Part shown: piece after piece, positions 9,540 through 21,849 of the stretch
Layout: the number at the start of each line of letters is the position of its first letter
Numbering within the stretch: the stretch's first letter is position 1
Assembly: GCA_963681505.1 (NCBI GenBank)
Contig: OY811974.1
Span: 13,847,105-13,911,104 of the forward strand
Origin: Eunapius fragilis
Lineage: Eukaryota; Porifera; Demospongiae; Spongillida; Spongillidae
Length of the DNA stretch: 64,000 bases
Direction of reading: 5' to 3'
Position numbers and translations under genes: made by a program
Notes under the pieces: generated by a model
What the model saw: only the letters and a program-made list of their open reading frames with translations
What the model was told of the DNA's origin: nothing
The model's database searches: none

Positions 9540-10830
9540 CACACATGGAAGATAGCAGTAACCACTCCTCTATCTCTTTTTAATGCCACCCCAAAGATAC
9601 CTGCTTTGGTATGGGTTAACCAAGCGATTCAAATGTAGGTTCCCACCCATACATTTCTATGGGAAATTTTTGACAATCTTAGCATCGAGGTGTTGATGAG
9701 ACATGCAGTATGAGTAAACCACTGCACACATGGAAGATATCAGTAACCATTCCTCTATCTGTTTTAAATGCCACCTAGAGGATACCTGCTTTGGAATGGG
9801 TTTACCAAGCGATTCAAAAGTAGGTTCCCACCCATACATTCCTTTGGGAAACCACCCATACATCTCTATGGGAAATATTGACCATCTTAGCATCGCGGTG
9901 TTGATGAGACATGCAATGTGAGCAAACCACTGCACACATGGAAGATAGCAGTAACCATTCCTCTATCTGTTTTAAATGCCACCTCGAGCATACCTGCTTC
10001 GGTATGGGTTTACCAAGCGATTCAAAAGTTGGTTCCCACCCATACATTTCTATGGGAAATTTTTGACTATCTTAGCATCGAGGTGTTGATGAGACATGCA
10101 ATATGAGCAAACCACAGCACACATGGAAGATAGCAGTAACCATTCCTCTATCTGTTTTAAATGCCACCTCGAGCATATCTGCTTCGGTATGGGTTACCCA
10201 AGCGATTCAAAAGTAGGTTTCCGCACATACATTCCTATGGGAAACCACCCATACATCTCTATGGGAAATATTGACTATCTTAGCATCGAGGTGTTGATGA
10301 GACATGCAATATGAGCAAACCACTGCACACATGGAAGATAGCAGTAACCACTCCTCTATCTCTTTTTAATGCCACCCCGAAGATACCTGCTTTGGTATGG
10401 GTTAACCAAGCGATTCAAATGTAGGTTCCCACCCATACATTTCTATGGGAAATTTTTGACAATCTTAGCATCGAGGTGTTGATGAGACATGCAGTATGAG
10501 TAAACCACTGCACACATGGAAGATATCAGTAACCATTCCTCTATCTGTTTTAAATGCCACCTAGAGGATGCCTGCTTTGGAATGGGTTTACCAAGCGATT
10601 CAAAAGTAGATTCCCACCCATACATTCCTTTGGGAAACCACCCATACATCTCTATGGGAAATATTGACCATCTTAGCATCGCGGTGTTGATGAGACATGC
10701 AATGTGAGCAAACCACTGCACACATGGAAGATAGCAGTAACCATTCCTCTATCTGTTTTAAATGCCACCCCGAGGATACCTGCTTTGGTATGGGTTTACC
10801 TAGCGATTGAAAAGTTGGTTCCCACCCAAA
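9540..10830 (+). repeat. 786-bp HOR pair (two 393-bp dimers)
   Basis: Sequence from about 9,540 recurs 786 bp later. Shared rare variants are GATACCTGCTTTGG after CCAAA/CCGAA, TTCAAATGTAGG, GAAGATATCAG, ACCTAGAGGAT and CATTCCTTTGGG. The shift is exactly twice 393. This zone begins where the edge-zone variant CAATTTGAGC gives way to CAATATGAGC. Confidence 0.75.
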
Positions 10831-12230
10831 CATTTCTATGGGAAATTTTTGACTATCTTAGCATTGAGGTGTTGATGAGACATGCAATATGAGCAAACCA
10901 CTGCACACATGGAAGATAGCAGTAACCATTCCTCTATCTGTTTTAAATGCCACCTCGTGCATACCTGCTTCGGTATGTGTTTACCAAGCGATTCAAAAGT
11001 AGGTTCCCACCCATACATTTCTATGGGAAATTTTTGACTGTCTTAGCATCGAGGTGTTGATGAGACATGCAATATGAGCAAACCACTGCACACATGGAAG
11101 ATAGCAGTAACCATTCCTCTATCTGTTTTAAATGCCACCCCGAGGATACCTGCTTTGGTATGGGTTTACCAAGCGATTCAAATGTAGGTTCCCACCCATA
11201 CATTTCTATGGGAAATTTTTGACTATCTTAGCATCGAGGTGTTGATGAGACATGCAAAATGAGTAAACCACTGCACACATGGAAGATAGCAGTAACCATT
11301 CCTCTATATGTATTAAATGCCACCTCGAGCATACCTGCTTCGGTATGGTTTACCCAAGCGATTCAAAATTAGGTTCCCACCCATACATTCCTATGGGAAT
11401 CCACCCATACATCTCTATGGGAAATATTGACCATCTTAGCATCGCGGTGTTGATGAGACATGCAATGTGAGCAAACCACTGCACACATGGAAGATAGCAG
11501 TAACCATTCCTCTATCTGTTTTAAATGCCACCCCGAGGATACCTGCTTTGGTATGGGTTTACCTAGCGATTGAAAAGTAGGTTCCCACCCAAACATTTCT
11601 ATGGGAAATTTTTGACTATCTTAGCATTGAGGTGTTGATGAGACATGCAATATGAGCAAACCACTGCACACATGGAAGATAGCAGTAACCATTCCTCTAT
11701 CTGTTTTAAATGCCACCTCGTGCATACCTGCTTCGGTATGTGTTTACCAAGCGATTCAAAAGTAGGTTCCCACCCATACATTTCTATGGGAAATTTTTGA
11801 CTATCTTAGCATCGAGGTGTTGATGAGACATGCAATATGAGCAAACCACTGCACACATGGAAGATAGCAGTAACCATTCCTCTATCTGTTTTAAATGCCA
11901 CCCTGAGGATACCTGCTTTGGTATGGGTTTACCAAGCGATTCGAAAGTAGGTTCCCACCCATACATTTCTATGGGAAATTTTTGACTATCTTAGCATCGA
12001 GGTGTTGATGAGACATGCAAAATGAGTAAACCACTGCACACATGGAAGATAGCAGTAACCATTCCTCTATATGTATTAAATGCCACCTCGAGCATACCTG
12101 CTTCGGTATGGTTTACCCAAGCGATTCAAAATTAGGTTCCCACCCATACATTCCTATGGGAAACCACCCATACATCTCTATGGGATATATTGACAATCTT
12201 AGCATCGAGGTGTTGATGAGACATGCAATA
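10700..12230 (+). repeat. 763-bp HOR, two tandem copies
   Basis: Material at about 10,700-11,465 recurs at 763 bp (3S+1L). Diagnostic variants are ACCTAGCGATTGAAAAG, GCATTGAGGTG, CCTCGTGCATACC with GGTATGTGTTTACC, and CTCTATATGTATTAAATG. The two copies have only a few differences. Confidence 0.8.
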
Positions 12231-12985
12231 TGAGCAAACCACTGCCCATATGGAAGATAGCAGTAATCACTCCTCTATCTCTTTTTAATGCCACCCCGAT
12301 CATACCTGCTTTGGTATGGGTTTACCAAGCGATTCAAAAGTTGGTTCCCACCCATACATTTCTATGGGAAATTTTTGACTATCTTAGCATCGAGGTGTTG
12401 ACGAGACATGCAATATGAGCTAACCACTGCACACATGGAAGATAGCAGTAACCATTCCTCTATCTATTTAAAATGCCACCCCGAGCATACCTGCTTTGGT
12501 ATGGGTTTACCAAGCGATTCAAAAGTAGGTTCCAACCCATACATTCCTATGGGAAACCACCCATACATCTCTATGGGAAAAATTGTCTATATTAGCATCG
12601 AGGTGTTGATGAGACATGCAATATGAGCAAACCACTGCCCACATGGAAGATAGCAGTAACCACTCCTCTATCTCTTTTTAATGCCACCCCGATCATACCT
12701 GCTTTGGTATGGGTTTATCGAGCGATTCAAAAGTAGGTTCCCACCCATACATTTCTATGGGAAATATTTGAATGTTTTAGCATCGAGGTGTTGATGAGAC
12801 ATGCAGTATGAGCTAACCACTGCACACATGGAAGATAGCAGTAACCATTCCTCTATCTATTTTAAATGCCACCCCGAGCCTACCTGCTTTGGTATGGGTT
12901 TACCAAGCGATTCAAAAGTAGGTTCCCGCCCATACATTTCTATGGGAAATTTTTGACTATCTTAGCATCGAGGTGTTGATGAGAC
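12231..12985 (+). repeat. Mixed satellite segment before the central zone
   Basis: Ordinary S and L monomers with no clear HOR partner over their full length. The last monomer carries GAGCCTACCTG and GGTTCCCGCCCATAC, a pair of variants found again at about 22,262 and 27,487. This segment is therefore related to the source of the 5,225-bp unit. Confidence 0.6.
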
Positions 12986-15900
12986 ATGCAGTATGAGCTA
13001 ACCACTGCACACATGGAAGATAGCAGTAACCATTCCTCTATCTATTTTAAATGCCACCCCGAGCATACGTGCTTTGGTATGGGCTTACCAAGCGATTCAA
13101 AAGTAGGTTCCCACCCATACATTCCTATGGGAAACCACCCATACATCTCTACGGGAAAAATTGTCTATCTTAGCACCGAGCTGTTGATGAGACATGCAAT
13201 ATGAGTAAACCACTGCACACATGGAAGATAGCAGTAACCATTCCTCTATCTGTTTTAAATGCCACCCCGAGCATACCTGCTTTGGTATGGGTTTACCAAG
13301 CGATTCAAAAGTACGTTCCCACCCATACATTTCTATGGGAAATTTTTGACTATCTTAGCATCGAGGTGTTGATGAGACATGCAATATGAGTAAACCACTG
13401 CACACATGGAAGATAGCAGTAACCATTCCTCTATCTGTTTTAAATGCCACCCCGAGCATACCTGCTTCGGTATGGGTTTACCAAGCGATTCAAAAGTAGG
13501 TTCCCACTCATACATTCCTATGGGAAACCACCCATACATCTCTATGGGAAAAATTGTCTATCTTAGCAAAGAGCTGTTGATGAGACATGCAATATGAGTA
13601 AACCACTGCACACATGGAAGATAGCAGTAACCATTCCTCTATCTGTTTTAAATGCCACCCCGAGCATACCTGCTTTGGTATGGGTTTACCAAGCGATTCA
13701 AAAGTAGGTTCCCACCCATACATTTCTATGGGAAATTTTTGACTATCTTAGCATCGAGGTGTTGATGAGACATGCAATATGAGTAAACCACTGCACACAT
13801 GGAAGATAGCAGTAACCATTCCTCTATCTGTTTTAAATGCCACCCCGAGCATACCTGCTTTGGTATGGGTTTACCAAGCGATTCAAAAGTAGGTTCCAAC
13901 TCATACATTCCTATGGGAAACCACCCATACATCTCTATGGGAAAAATTGTCTATCTTAGCAAAGAGCTGTTGATGAGACATGCAATATGAGTAAACCACT
14001 GCACACATGGAAGATAGCAGTAACCATTCCTCTATCTGTTTTAAATGCCACCCCGAGCATACCTGCTTTGGTATGGGTTTACCAAGCGATTCAAAAGTAG
14101 GTTCCCACCCATACATTTCTATGGGAAATTTTTGACTATCTTAGCATCGAGGTGTTGATGAGACATGCAATATGAGTAAACCACTGCACACATGGAAGAT
14201 AGCAGTAACCATTCCTCTATCTGTTTTAAATGCCACCCCGAGCATACCTGCTTTGGTATGGGTTTACCAAGCGATTCAAAAGTAGGTTCCCACTCATACA
14301 TTCCTATGGGAAACCACCCATACATCTCTATGGGAAAAATTGTCTATCTTAGCAAAGAGCTGTTGATGAGACATGCAATATGAGTAAACCACTGCACACA
14401 TGGAAGATAGCAGTAACCATTCCTCTATCTGTTTTAAATGCCACCCCGAGCATACCTGATTTGGTATGGGTTTACCAAGCGATTCAAAAGTAGGTTCCCA
14501 CCCATACATTTCTATGGGAAATTTTTGACTATCTTAGCATCGAGGTGTTGATGAGACATGCAATATGAGCAAACCACTGCCCACATGGAAGATAGCAGTA
14601 AGCACTCCTCTATCTATTTTAAATGCCACCACGAGCATACCTGCTTTGGTATGGGTTTACCAAGCGATTCAAAAGTAGGTACCCACTCATACATTCCTAT
14701 GGGAAACCACGTATACATCTCTATGGGAAAAATTGTCTTTCTTAGCACCGAGCTGTTGAAGAGACATGCAATATGAGTAAACCACTGCACACATGGAAGA
14801 TAGCAGTAACCATTCCTCTATCTGTTTTAAATGCCACCCCGAGCATACCTGCTTTGGTATGGGTTTACCAAGCGATTCAAAAGTAGGTTCCCACCCATAC
14901 ATTTCTATGGGAAATTTTTGACTATCTTAGCATCGAGGTGTTGATGAGACATGCAATATGAGCAAACCACTGCCCACATGGAAGATAGCAGTAACCACTC
15001 CTCTATCTCTTTTTAATGCCACCCCGAGCATACGTGCTTTGGTATGGGCTTACCAAGCGATTAAAAAGTAGGTTCCCACCCATACATTCCAATGGGAAAC
15101 CACCCATACATCTCTATGGGAAAAATTGTCTATCTTAGCACCGAGCTGTTGATGAGACATGCAATATGAGTAAACCACTGCACACATGGAAGATAGCAGT
15201 AACCATTCCTCTATCTGTTTTAAATGCCACCCCGAGCATACCTGCTTTGGTATGGGTTTACCAAGCGATTCAAAAGTAGGTTCTCACCCATACATTTCTA
15301 TGGGAAATTTTTGACTATATTAGCATCGAGGTGTTGATGTAACATGCAATATGAGCTAACCACTGCACACATGGAAGATAGCAGTAACCATTCCTCTATC
15401 TATTTTAAATGCCACCCCGAGCATACGTGCTTTGGTATGGGCTTACCAAGCGATTCAAAAGTAGGTTCCCACCCATACATTCCTATGGGAAACCACCCAT
15501 ACATCTCTACGGGAAAAATTGTCTGTCTTAGCACCGAGCTGTAGATGAGACATGCAATATGAGTAAACCACTGCACACATGGAAGATAGCAGTAACCATT
15601 CCTCTATCTGTTTTAAATGCCACCCCGAGCATACCTGCTTTGGTATGGGTTTACCAAGCGATTCAAAAGTACGTTCCCACCCATACATTTCTATGGGAAA
15701 TTTTTGACTATCTTAGCATCGAGGTGTTGATGAGACATGCAATATGAGTAAACCATTGCACACATGGAAGATAGCAGTAACCATTCCTCTATCTGTTTTA
15801 AATGCCACCCCGAACATACCTGCTTCGGTATGGGTTTACCAAGCGATTCAAAAGTAGGTTCCCACTCATACATTCCTATGGGAAACCACCCATACATCTC

Positions 15901-16476
15901 TATGGGAAAAATTGTCTATCTTAGCAAAGAGCTGTTGATGAGACATGCAATATGAGTAAACCACTGCACACATGGAAGATAGCCGTAACCATTCCTCTAT
16001 CTGTTTTAAATGCCACCCCGAGCATACCTGCTTTGGTATGGGTTTACCAAGCGATTCAAAAGTAGGTTCCCACCCATACATTTCTATGGGAAATTTTTGA
16101 CTATCTTAGCATCGAGGTGTTGATGAGACATGCAATATGAGCAAACCACTGCCCACATGGAAGATAGCAGTAAGCACTCCTCTATCTATTTTAAATGCCA
16201 CCACGAGCATACCTGCTTTGGTATGGGTTTACCAAGCGATTTAAAAGTAGGTACCCACTCATACATTCCAATGGGAAACCACCCATACATCTCTATGGGA
16301 AAAATTGTCTTTTTTAGCACCGAGCTGTTGAAGAGACATGCAATATGAGTAAACCACTGCACACATGGAAGATAGCAGTAACCATTCCTCTATCTGTTTT
16401 AAATGCCACCCCGAGCATACCTGCTTTGGTATGGGTTTACCAAGCGATTCAAAAGTAGGTTCCCACCCATACATTT
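12986..16476 (+). repeat. Central block copy A1
   Basis: This block contains L monomers of a distinctive subfamily with GGGAAAAATTGTC and GCACCGAGCTG or GCAAAGAGCTG. It includes three tandem 393-bp dimers starting at about 13,333, 13,726 and 14,119. The middle dimer alone carries GGTTCCAACTCATAC. A following monomer has GGTACCCACTCATAC and GTAAGCACTCC. The same block recurs at about 17,471, 24,268, 29,493 and 33,978. Confidence 0.85.
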
Positions 16477-17470
16477 CTATGGGAAATTTTTGACTATCTT
16501 AGCATCGAGATGTTGATGAGACATGCAGTATGAACTAACCACTGCACACATGGATAATAGCAGTAACGATTCCTCTATCTGTTTTAAATGCCACCTCGTG
16601 CATACCTGCTTCGGTATGTGTTTACCAAGCGATTCAAAAGTAGGTTCCCACCCATACATTTCTATGGGAAATTTTTGACTATCTTCGCATCGAGGTGTTG
16701 ATGAGACATGCAATATGAGCAAACCACTGCACACATGGAAGATAGCAGTAACCATTCCTCTATCTGTTTTAAATGCCACCCCGAGGATACCTGCTGTGGT
16801 ATGGGTTTACCAAGCGATTCAAAAGTAGGTTCCCACCCATACATTTCTATGGGAAATTTTTGACTATCTTAGCATCGAGGTGTTGATGAGACATGCAATA
16901 TGTGCAAACCACTGCACACATGGAAGATAACTGTAACCATTCCTCTATATGTATTAAATGCCACCTCGAGCATACCTGCTTCGGTATGGTTTACCCAAGC
17001 GATTCAAAATTAGGTTCCCACCCATACATTTCTATGGGAAATTTTTGACTATCTTAGCATCGAGGTGTTGATGAGACATGCAATATGAGCAAACCACTGC
17101 CCACATGGAAGATAGCAGTAACCACTCCTCTATCTCTTTTTAATGCCACCCCGAGCATACGTGCTTTGGTATGGGCTTACCAAGCGATTGAAAAGTAGGT
17201 TCCCACCCATACATTCCAATGGGAAACCACCCATACATCTCTATGGGAAAAATTGTCTATCTTAGCACCGAGCTGTTGATGAGACATGCAATATGAGTAA
17301 ACCACTGCACACATGGATGGTAGCAGTAACCATTCCTCTATCTGTTTTAAATGCCACCCCGAGCATACCTGCTTTGGTATGGGTTTACCAAGCGATTCAA
17401 AAGTAGGTTCTCACCCATACAATTCTATGGGAAATTTTTGACTATATTAGCATCGAGGTGTTGATGTAAC
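16477..17470 (+). repeat. Linker between blocks A1 and A2
   Basis: This stretch of about 1 kb carries GATGTTGATGAG, ATGGATAATAGCAG, CTTCGCATCG, CCTGCTGTGGTATGG and GATAACTGTAACC. It recurs at about 23,274, 28,499 and 32,984, always 994 bp before the next A block. Its CTCTATATGTATTAAATG and GGTATGTGTTTACC variants also link it to the 763-bp HOR at 10.7-12.2 kb, which may be its source. Confidence 0.8.
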
Positions 17471-20400
17471 ATGCAATATGAGCTAACCACTGCACACATG
17501 GAAGATAGCAGTAACCATTCCTCTATCTATTTTAAATGCCACCCCGAGCATACGTGCTTTGGTATGGTCTTACCAAGCGATTCAAAAGTAGGTTCCCACC
17601 CATACATTCCTATGGGAAACCACCCATACATCTCTACGGGAAAAATTGTCTATCTTAGCACCGAGCTGTTGATGAGACATGCAATATGAGTAAACCACTG
17701 CACACATGGAAGATAGCAGTAACCATTCCTCTATCTGTTTTAAATGCCACCCCGAGCATACCTGCTTTGGTATGGGTTTACCAAGCGATTCAAAAGTACG
17801 TTCCCACCCATACATTTCTATGGGAAATTTTTGACTATCTTAGCATCGAGGTGTTGATGAGACATGCAATATGAGTAAACCACTGCACACATGGAAGATA
17901 GCAGTAACCATTCCTCTATCTGTTTTAAATGCCACCCCGAGCATACCTGCTTCGGTATGGGTTTACCAAGCGATTCAAAAGTAGGTTCCCACTCATACAT
18001 TCCTATGGGAAACCACCCATACATCTCTATGGGAAAAATTGTCTATCTTAGCAAAGAGCTGTTGATGAGACATGCAATATGAGTAAACCACTGCACACAT
18101 GGAAGATAGCAGTAACCATTCCTCTATCTGTTTTAAATGCCACCCCGAGCATACCTGCTTTGGTATGGGTTTACCAAGCGATTCAAAAGTAGGTTCCCAC
18201 CCATACATTTCTATGGGAAATTTTTGACTATCTTAGCATCGAGGTGTTGATGAGACATGCAATATGAGTAAACCACTGCACACATGGAAGATAGCAGTAA
18301 CCATTCCTCTATCTGTTTTAAATGCCACCCCGAGCATACCTGCTTTGGTATGGGTTTACCAAGCGATTCAAAAGTAGGTTCCCACTCATACATTCCTATG
18401 GGAAACCACCCATACATCTCTATGGGAAAAATTGTCTATCTTAGCAAAGAGCTGTTGATGAGACATGCAATATGAGTAAACCACTGCACACATGGAAGAT
18501 AGCAGTAACCATTCCTCTATCTGTTTTAAATGCCACCCCGAGCATACCTGATTTGGTATGGGTTTACCAAGCGATTCAAAAGTAGGTTCCCACCCATACA
18601 TTTCTATGGGAAATTTTTGACTATCTTAGCATCGAGGTGTTGATGAGACATGCAATATGAGCAAACCACTGCCCACATGGAAGATAGCAGTAAGCACTCC
18701 TCTATCTATTTTAAATGCCACCACGAGCATACCTGCTTTGGTATGGGTTTACCAAGCGATTCAAAAGTAGGTACCCACTCATACATTCCTATGGGAAACC
18801 ACGTATACATCTCTATGGGAAAAATTGTCTTTCTTAGCACCGAGCTGTTGAAGAGACATGCAATATGAGTAAACCACTGCACACATGGAAGATAGCAGTA
18901 ACCATTCCTCTATCTGTTTTAAATGCCACCCCGAGCATACCTGCTTTGGTATGGGTTTACCAAGCGATTCAAAAGTAGGTTCCCACCCATACATTTCTAT
19001 GGGAAATTTTTGACTATCTTAGCATCGAGGTGTTGATGAGACATGCAATATGAGCAAACCACTGCCCACATGGAAGATAGCAGTAACCACTCCTCTATCT
19101 CTTTTTAATGCCACCCCGAGCATACGTGCTTTGGTATGGGCTTACCAAGCGATTAAAAAGTAGGTTCCCACCCATACATTCCAATGGGAAACCACCCATA
19201 CATCTCTATGGGAAAAATTGTCTATCTTAGCACCGAGCTGTTGATGAGACATGCAATATGAGTAAACCACTGCACACATGGAAGATAGCAGTAACCATTC
19301 CTCTATCTGTTTTAAATGCCACCCCGAGCATACCTGCTTTGGTATGGGTTTACCAAGCGATTCAAAAGTAGGTTCTCACCCATACATTTCTATGGGAAAT
19401 TTTTGACTATATTAGCATCGAGGTGTTGATGTAACATGCAATATGAGCTAACCACTGCACACATGGAAGATAGCAGTAACCATTCCTCTATCTATTTTAA
19501 ATGCCACCCCGAGCATACGTGCTTTGGTATGGGCTTACCAAGCGATTCAAAAGTAGGTTCCCACCCATACATTCCTATGGGAAACCACCCATACATCTCT
19601 ACGGGAAAAATTGTCTGTCTTAGCACCGAGCTGTAGATGAGACATGCAATATGAGTAAACCACTGCACACATGGAAGATAGCAGTAACCATTCCTCTATC
19701 TGTTTTAAATGCCACCCCGAGCATACCTGCTTTGGTATGGGTTTACCAAGCGATTCAAAAGTACGTTCCCACCCATACATTTCTATGGGAAATTTTTGAC
19801 TATCTTAGCATCGAGGTGTTGATGAGACATGCAATATGAGTAAACCATTGCACACATGGAAGATAGCAGTAACCATTCCTCTATCTGTTTTAAATGCCAC
19901 CCCGAACATACCTGCTTCGGTATGGGTTTACCAAGCGATTCAAAAGTAGGTTCCCACTCATACATTCCTATGGGAAACCACCCATACATCTCTATGGGAA
20001 AAATTGTCTATCTTAGCAAAGAGCTGTTGATGAGACATGCAATATGAGTAAACCACTGCACACATGGAAGATAGCCGTAACCATTCCTCTATCTGTTTTA
20101 AATGCCACCCCGAGCATACCTGCTTTGGTATGGGTTTACCAAGCGATTCAAAAGTAGGTTCCCACCCATACATTTCTATGGGAAATTTTTGACTATCTTA
20201 GCATCGAGGTGTTGATGAGACATGCAATATGAGCAAACCACTGCCCACATGGAAGATAGCAGTAAGCACTCCTCTATCTATTTTAAATGCCACCACGAGC
20301 ATACCTGCTTTGGTATGGGTTTACCAAGCGATTTAAAAGTAGGTACCCACTCATACATTCCAATGGGAAACCACCCATACATCTCTATGGGAAAAATTGT

Positions 20401-20580
20401 CTTTTTTAGCACCGAGCTGTTGAAGAGACATGCAATATGAGTAAACCACTGCACACATGGAAGATAGCAGTAACCATTCCTCTATCTGTTTTAAATGCCA
20501 CCCCGAGCATACCTGCTTTGGTATGGGTTTACCAAGCGATTCAAAAGTAGGTTCCCACCCATACATTTCTATGGGAAATT
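17471..20580 (+). repeat. Central block copy A2 (one dimer shorter)
   Basis: Same block as A1 but with two 393-bp dimers instead of three. The dimer with GGTTCCAACTCATAC is the one absent. Landmarks match A1 at 4,485 bp to the left of that point and 4,092 bp to the right, a difference of exactly 393. From about 20,590 (CTTTGCATCG) it leaves A1's continuation for a different tail. Confidence 0.85.
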
Positions 20581-21849
20581 TTTGACTATCTTTGCATCGA
20601 GGTGTTGATGAGACATGCAATATGAGCAAACCACTGCCCACAAGGAAGATAGCAGTAACCACTCCTCTATCTCTTTTTAATGCCACCCCGAGCATACGTG
20701 CTTTGGTATGGGCTTACCAAGCGATTCAAAAGTAGGTTCCCACCCATACATTCCAATGGGAAACCACCCATACATCTCTATGGGAAAAATTGTCTATCTT
20801 AGCACCGAGCTGTTGATGAGACATGCAATATGAGTAAACCACTGCACACATGGAAGATAGCAGTAACCATTCCTCTATCTGTTTTAAATGCCACCCCGAG
20901 CATACCTGCTTTGGTATGGGTTTACCAAGCGATTCAAAAGTAGGTTCCCACCCATACATTTCTATGGGAAATTTTTGACTATATTAGCATCGAGGTGTTG
21001 ATGAGACATGCAATATGAGCTAACCACTGCACACATGGAAGATAGCAGTAACCACTCCTCTATCTGTGTTAAATGCCACCCGGAGCATACCTGCTTCGGT
21101 ATGGGTTACCCAAGCGATTCAAAAGTAGATTCCCACCCATACATTCCTATGGGAAACCACCCATACATCTCTATGGGAAATATTGACTATCTTAGCATCG
21201 AGGTGTTGATGAGGCATGCAATATGAGGAAACCACTGCACACATGGAAGATAGCAGTAACCATTCCTCTATCTGTTTTAAATGCCACCCCGAGGATACCT
21301 GCTTTGGTATGGGTTTACCAAGCAATTCAAAAGTAGGTTCCCACCCATACATTTCCATGGGAAATTTTTGACTATCTTAGCATAGAGGTGTTGATGAGAC
21401 ATGCAATATGAGCAAACCACTGCACACATGGAAGATAGCAGTAACCATTCCTCTATCTGTTTTAAATGCCACCCCGAGGATACCTGCTTTGGTATGGGTT
21501 TACCAAGCGATTCAAAAGTAGATTCCCACCCGTACATTCCTATGGGAAACCACCCATACATCTCTATGGGAAATATTGACTATCTTAGCATCGAGGTGTT
21601 GATGAGGCATGCAATATGAGCAAACCACTGCACACATGGAAGATAGCAGTAACCACTCCTCTATCTCTTTTTAATGCCACCCCGAGGATACCTGCTTTGG
21701 TATGGGTTTACCAAGCGATTCAAAAGTAGGTACCCACCCATACATTTCTATGGGAAATTTTTGACTATCTTAGCATCGAGGTGTTGATGAGATATGCAAT
21801 ATGAGCAAACCACTGCACACATGGAAGATAGTAGTGACCATTCCTCTAT

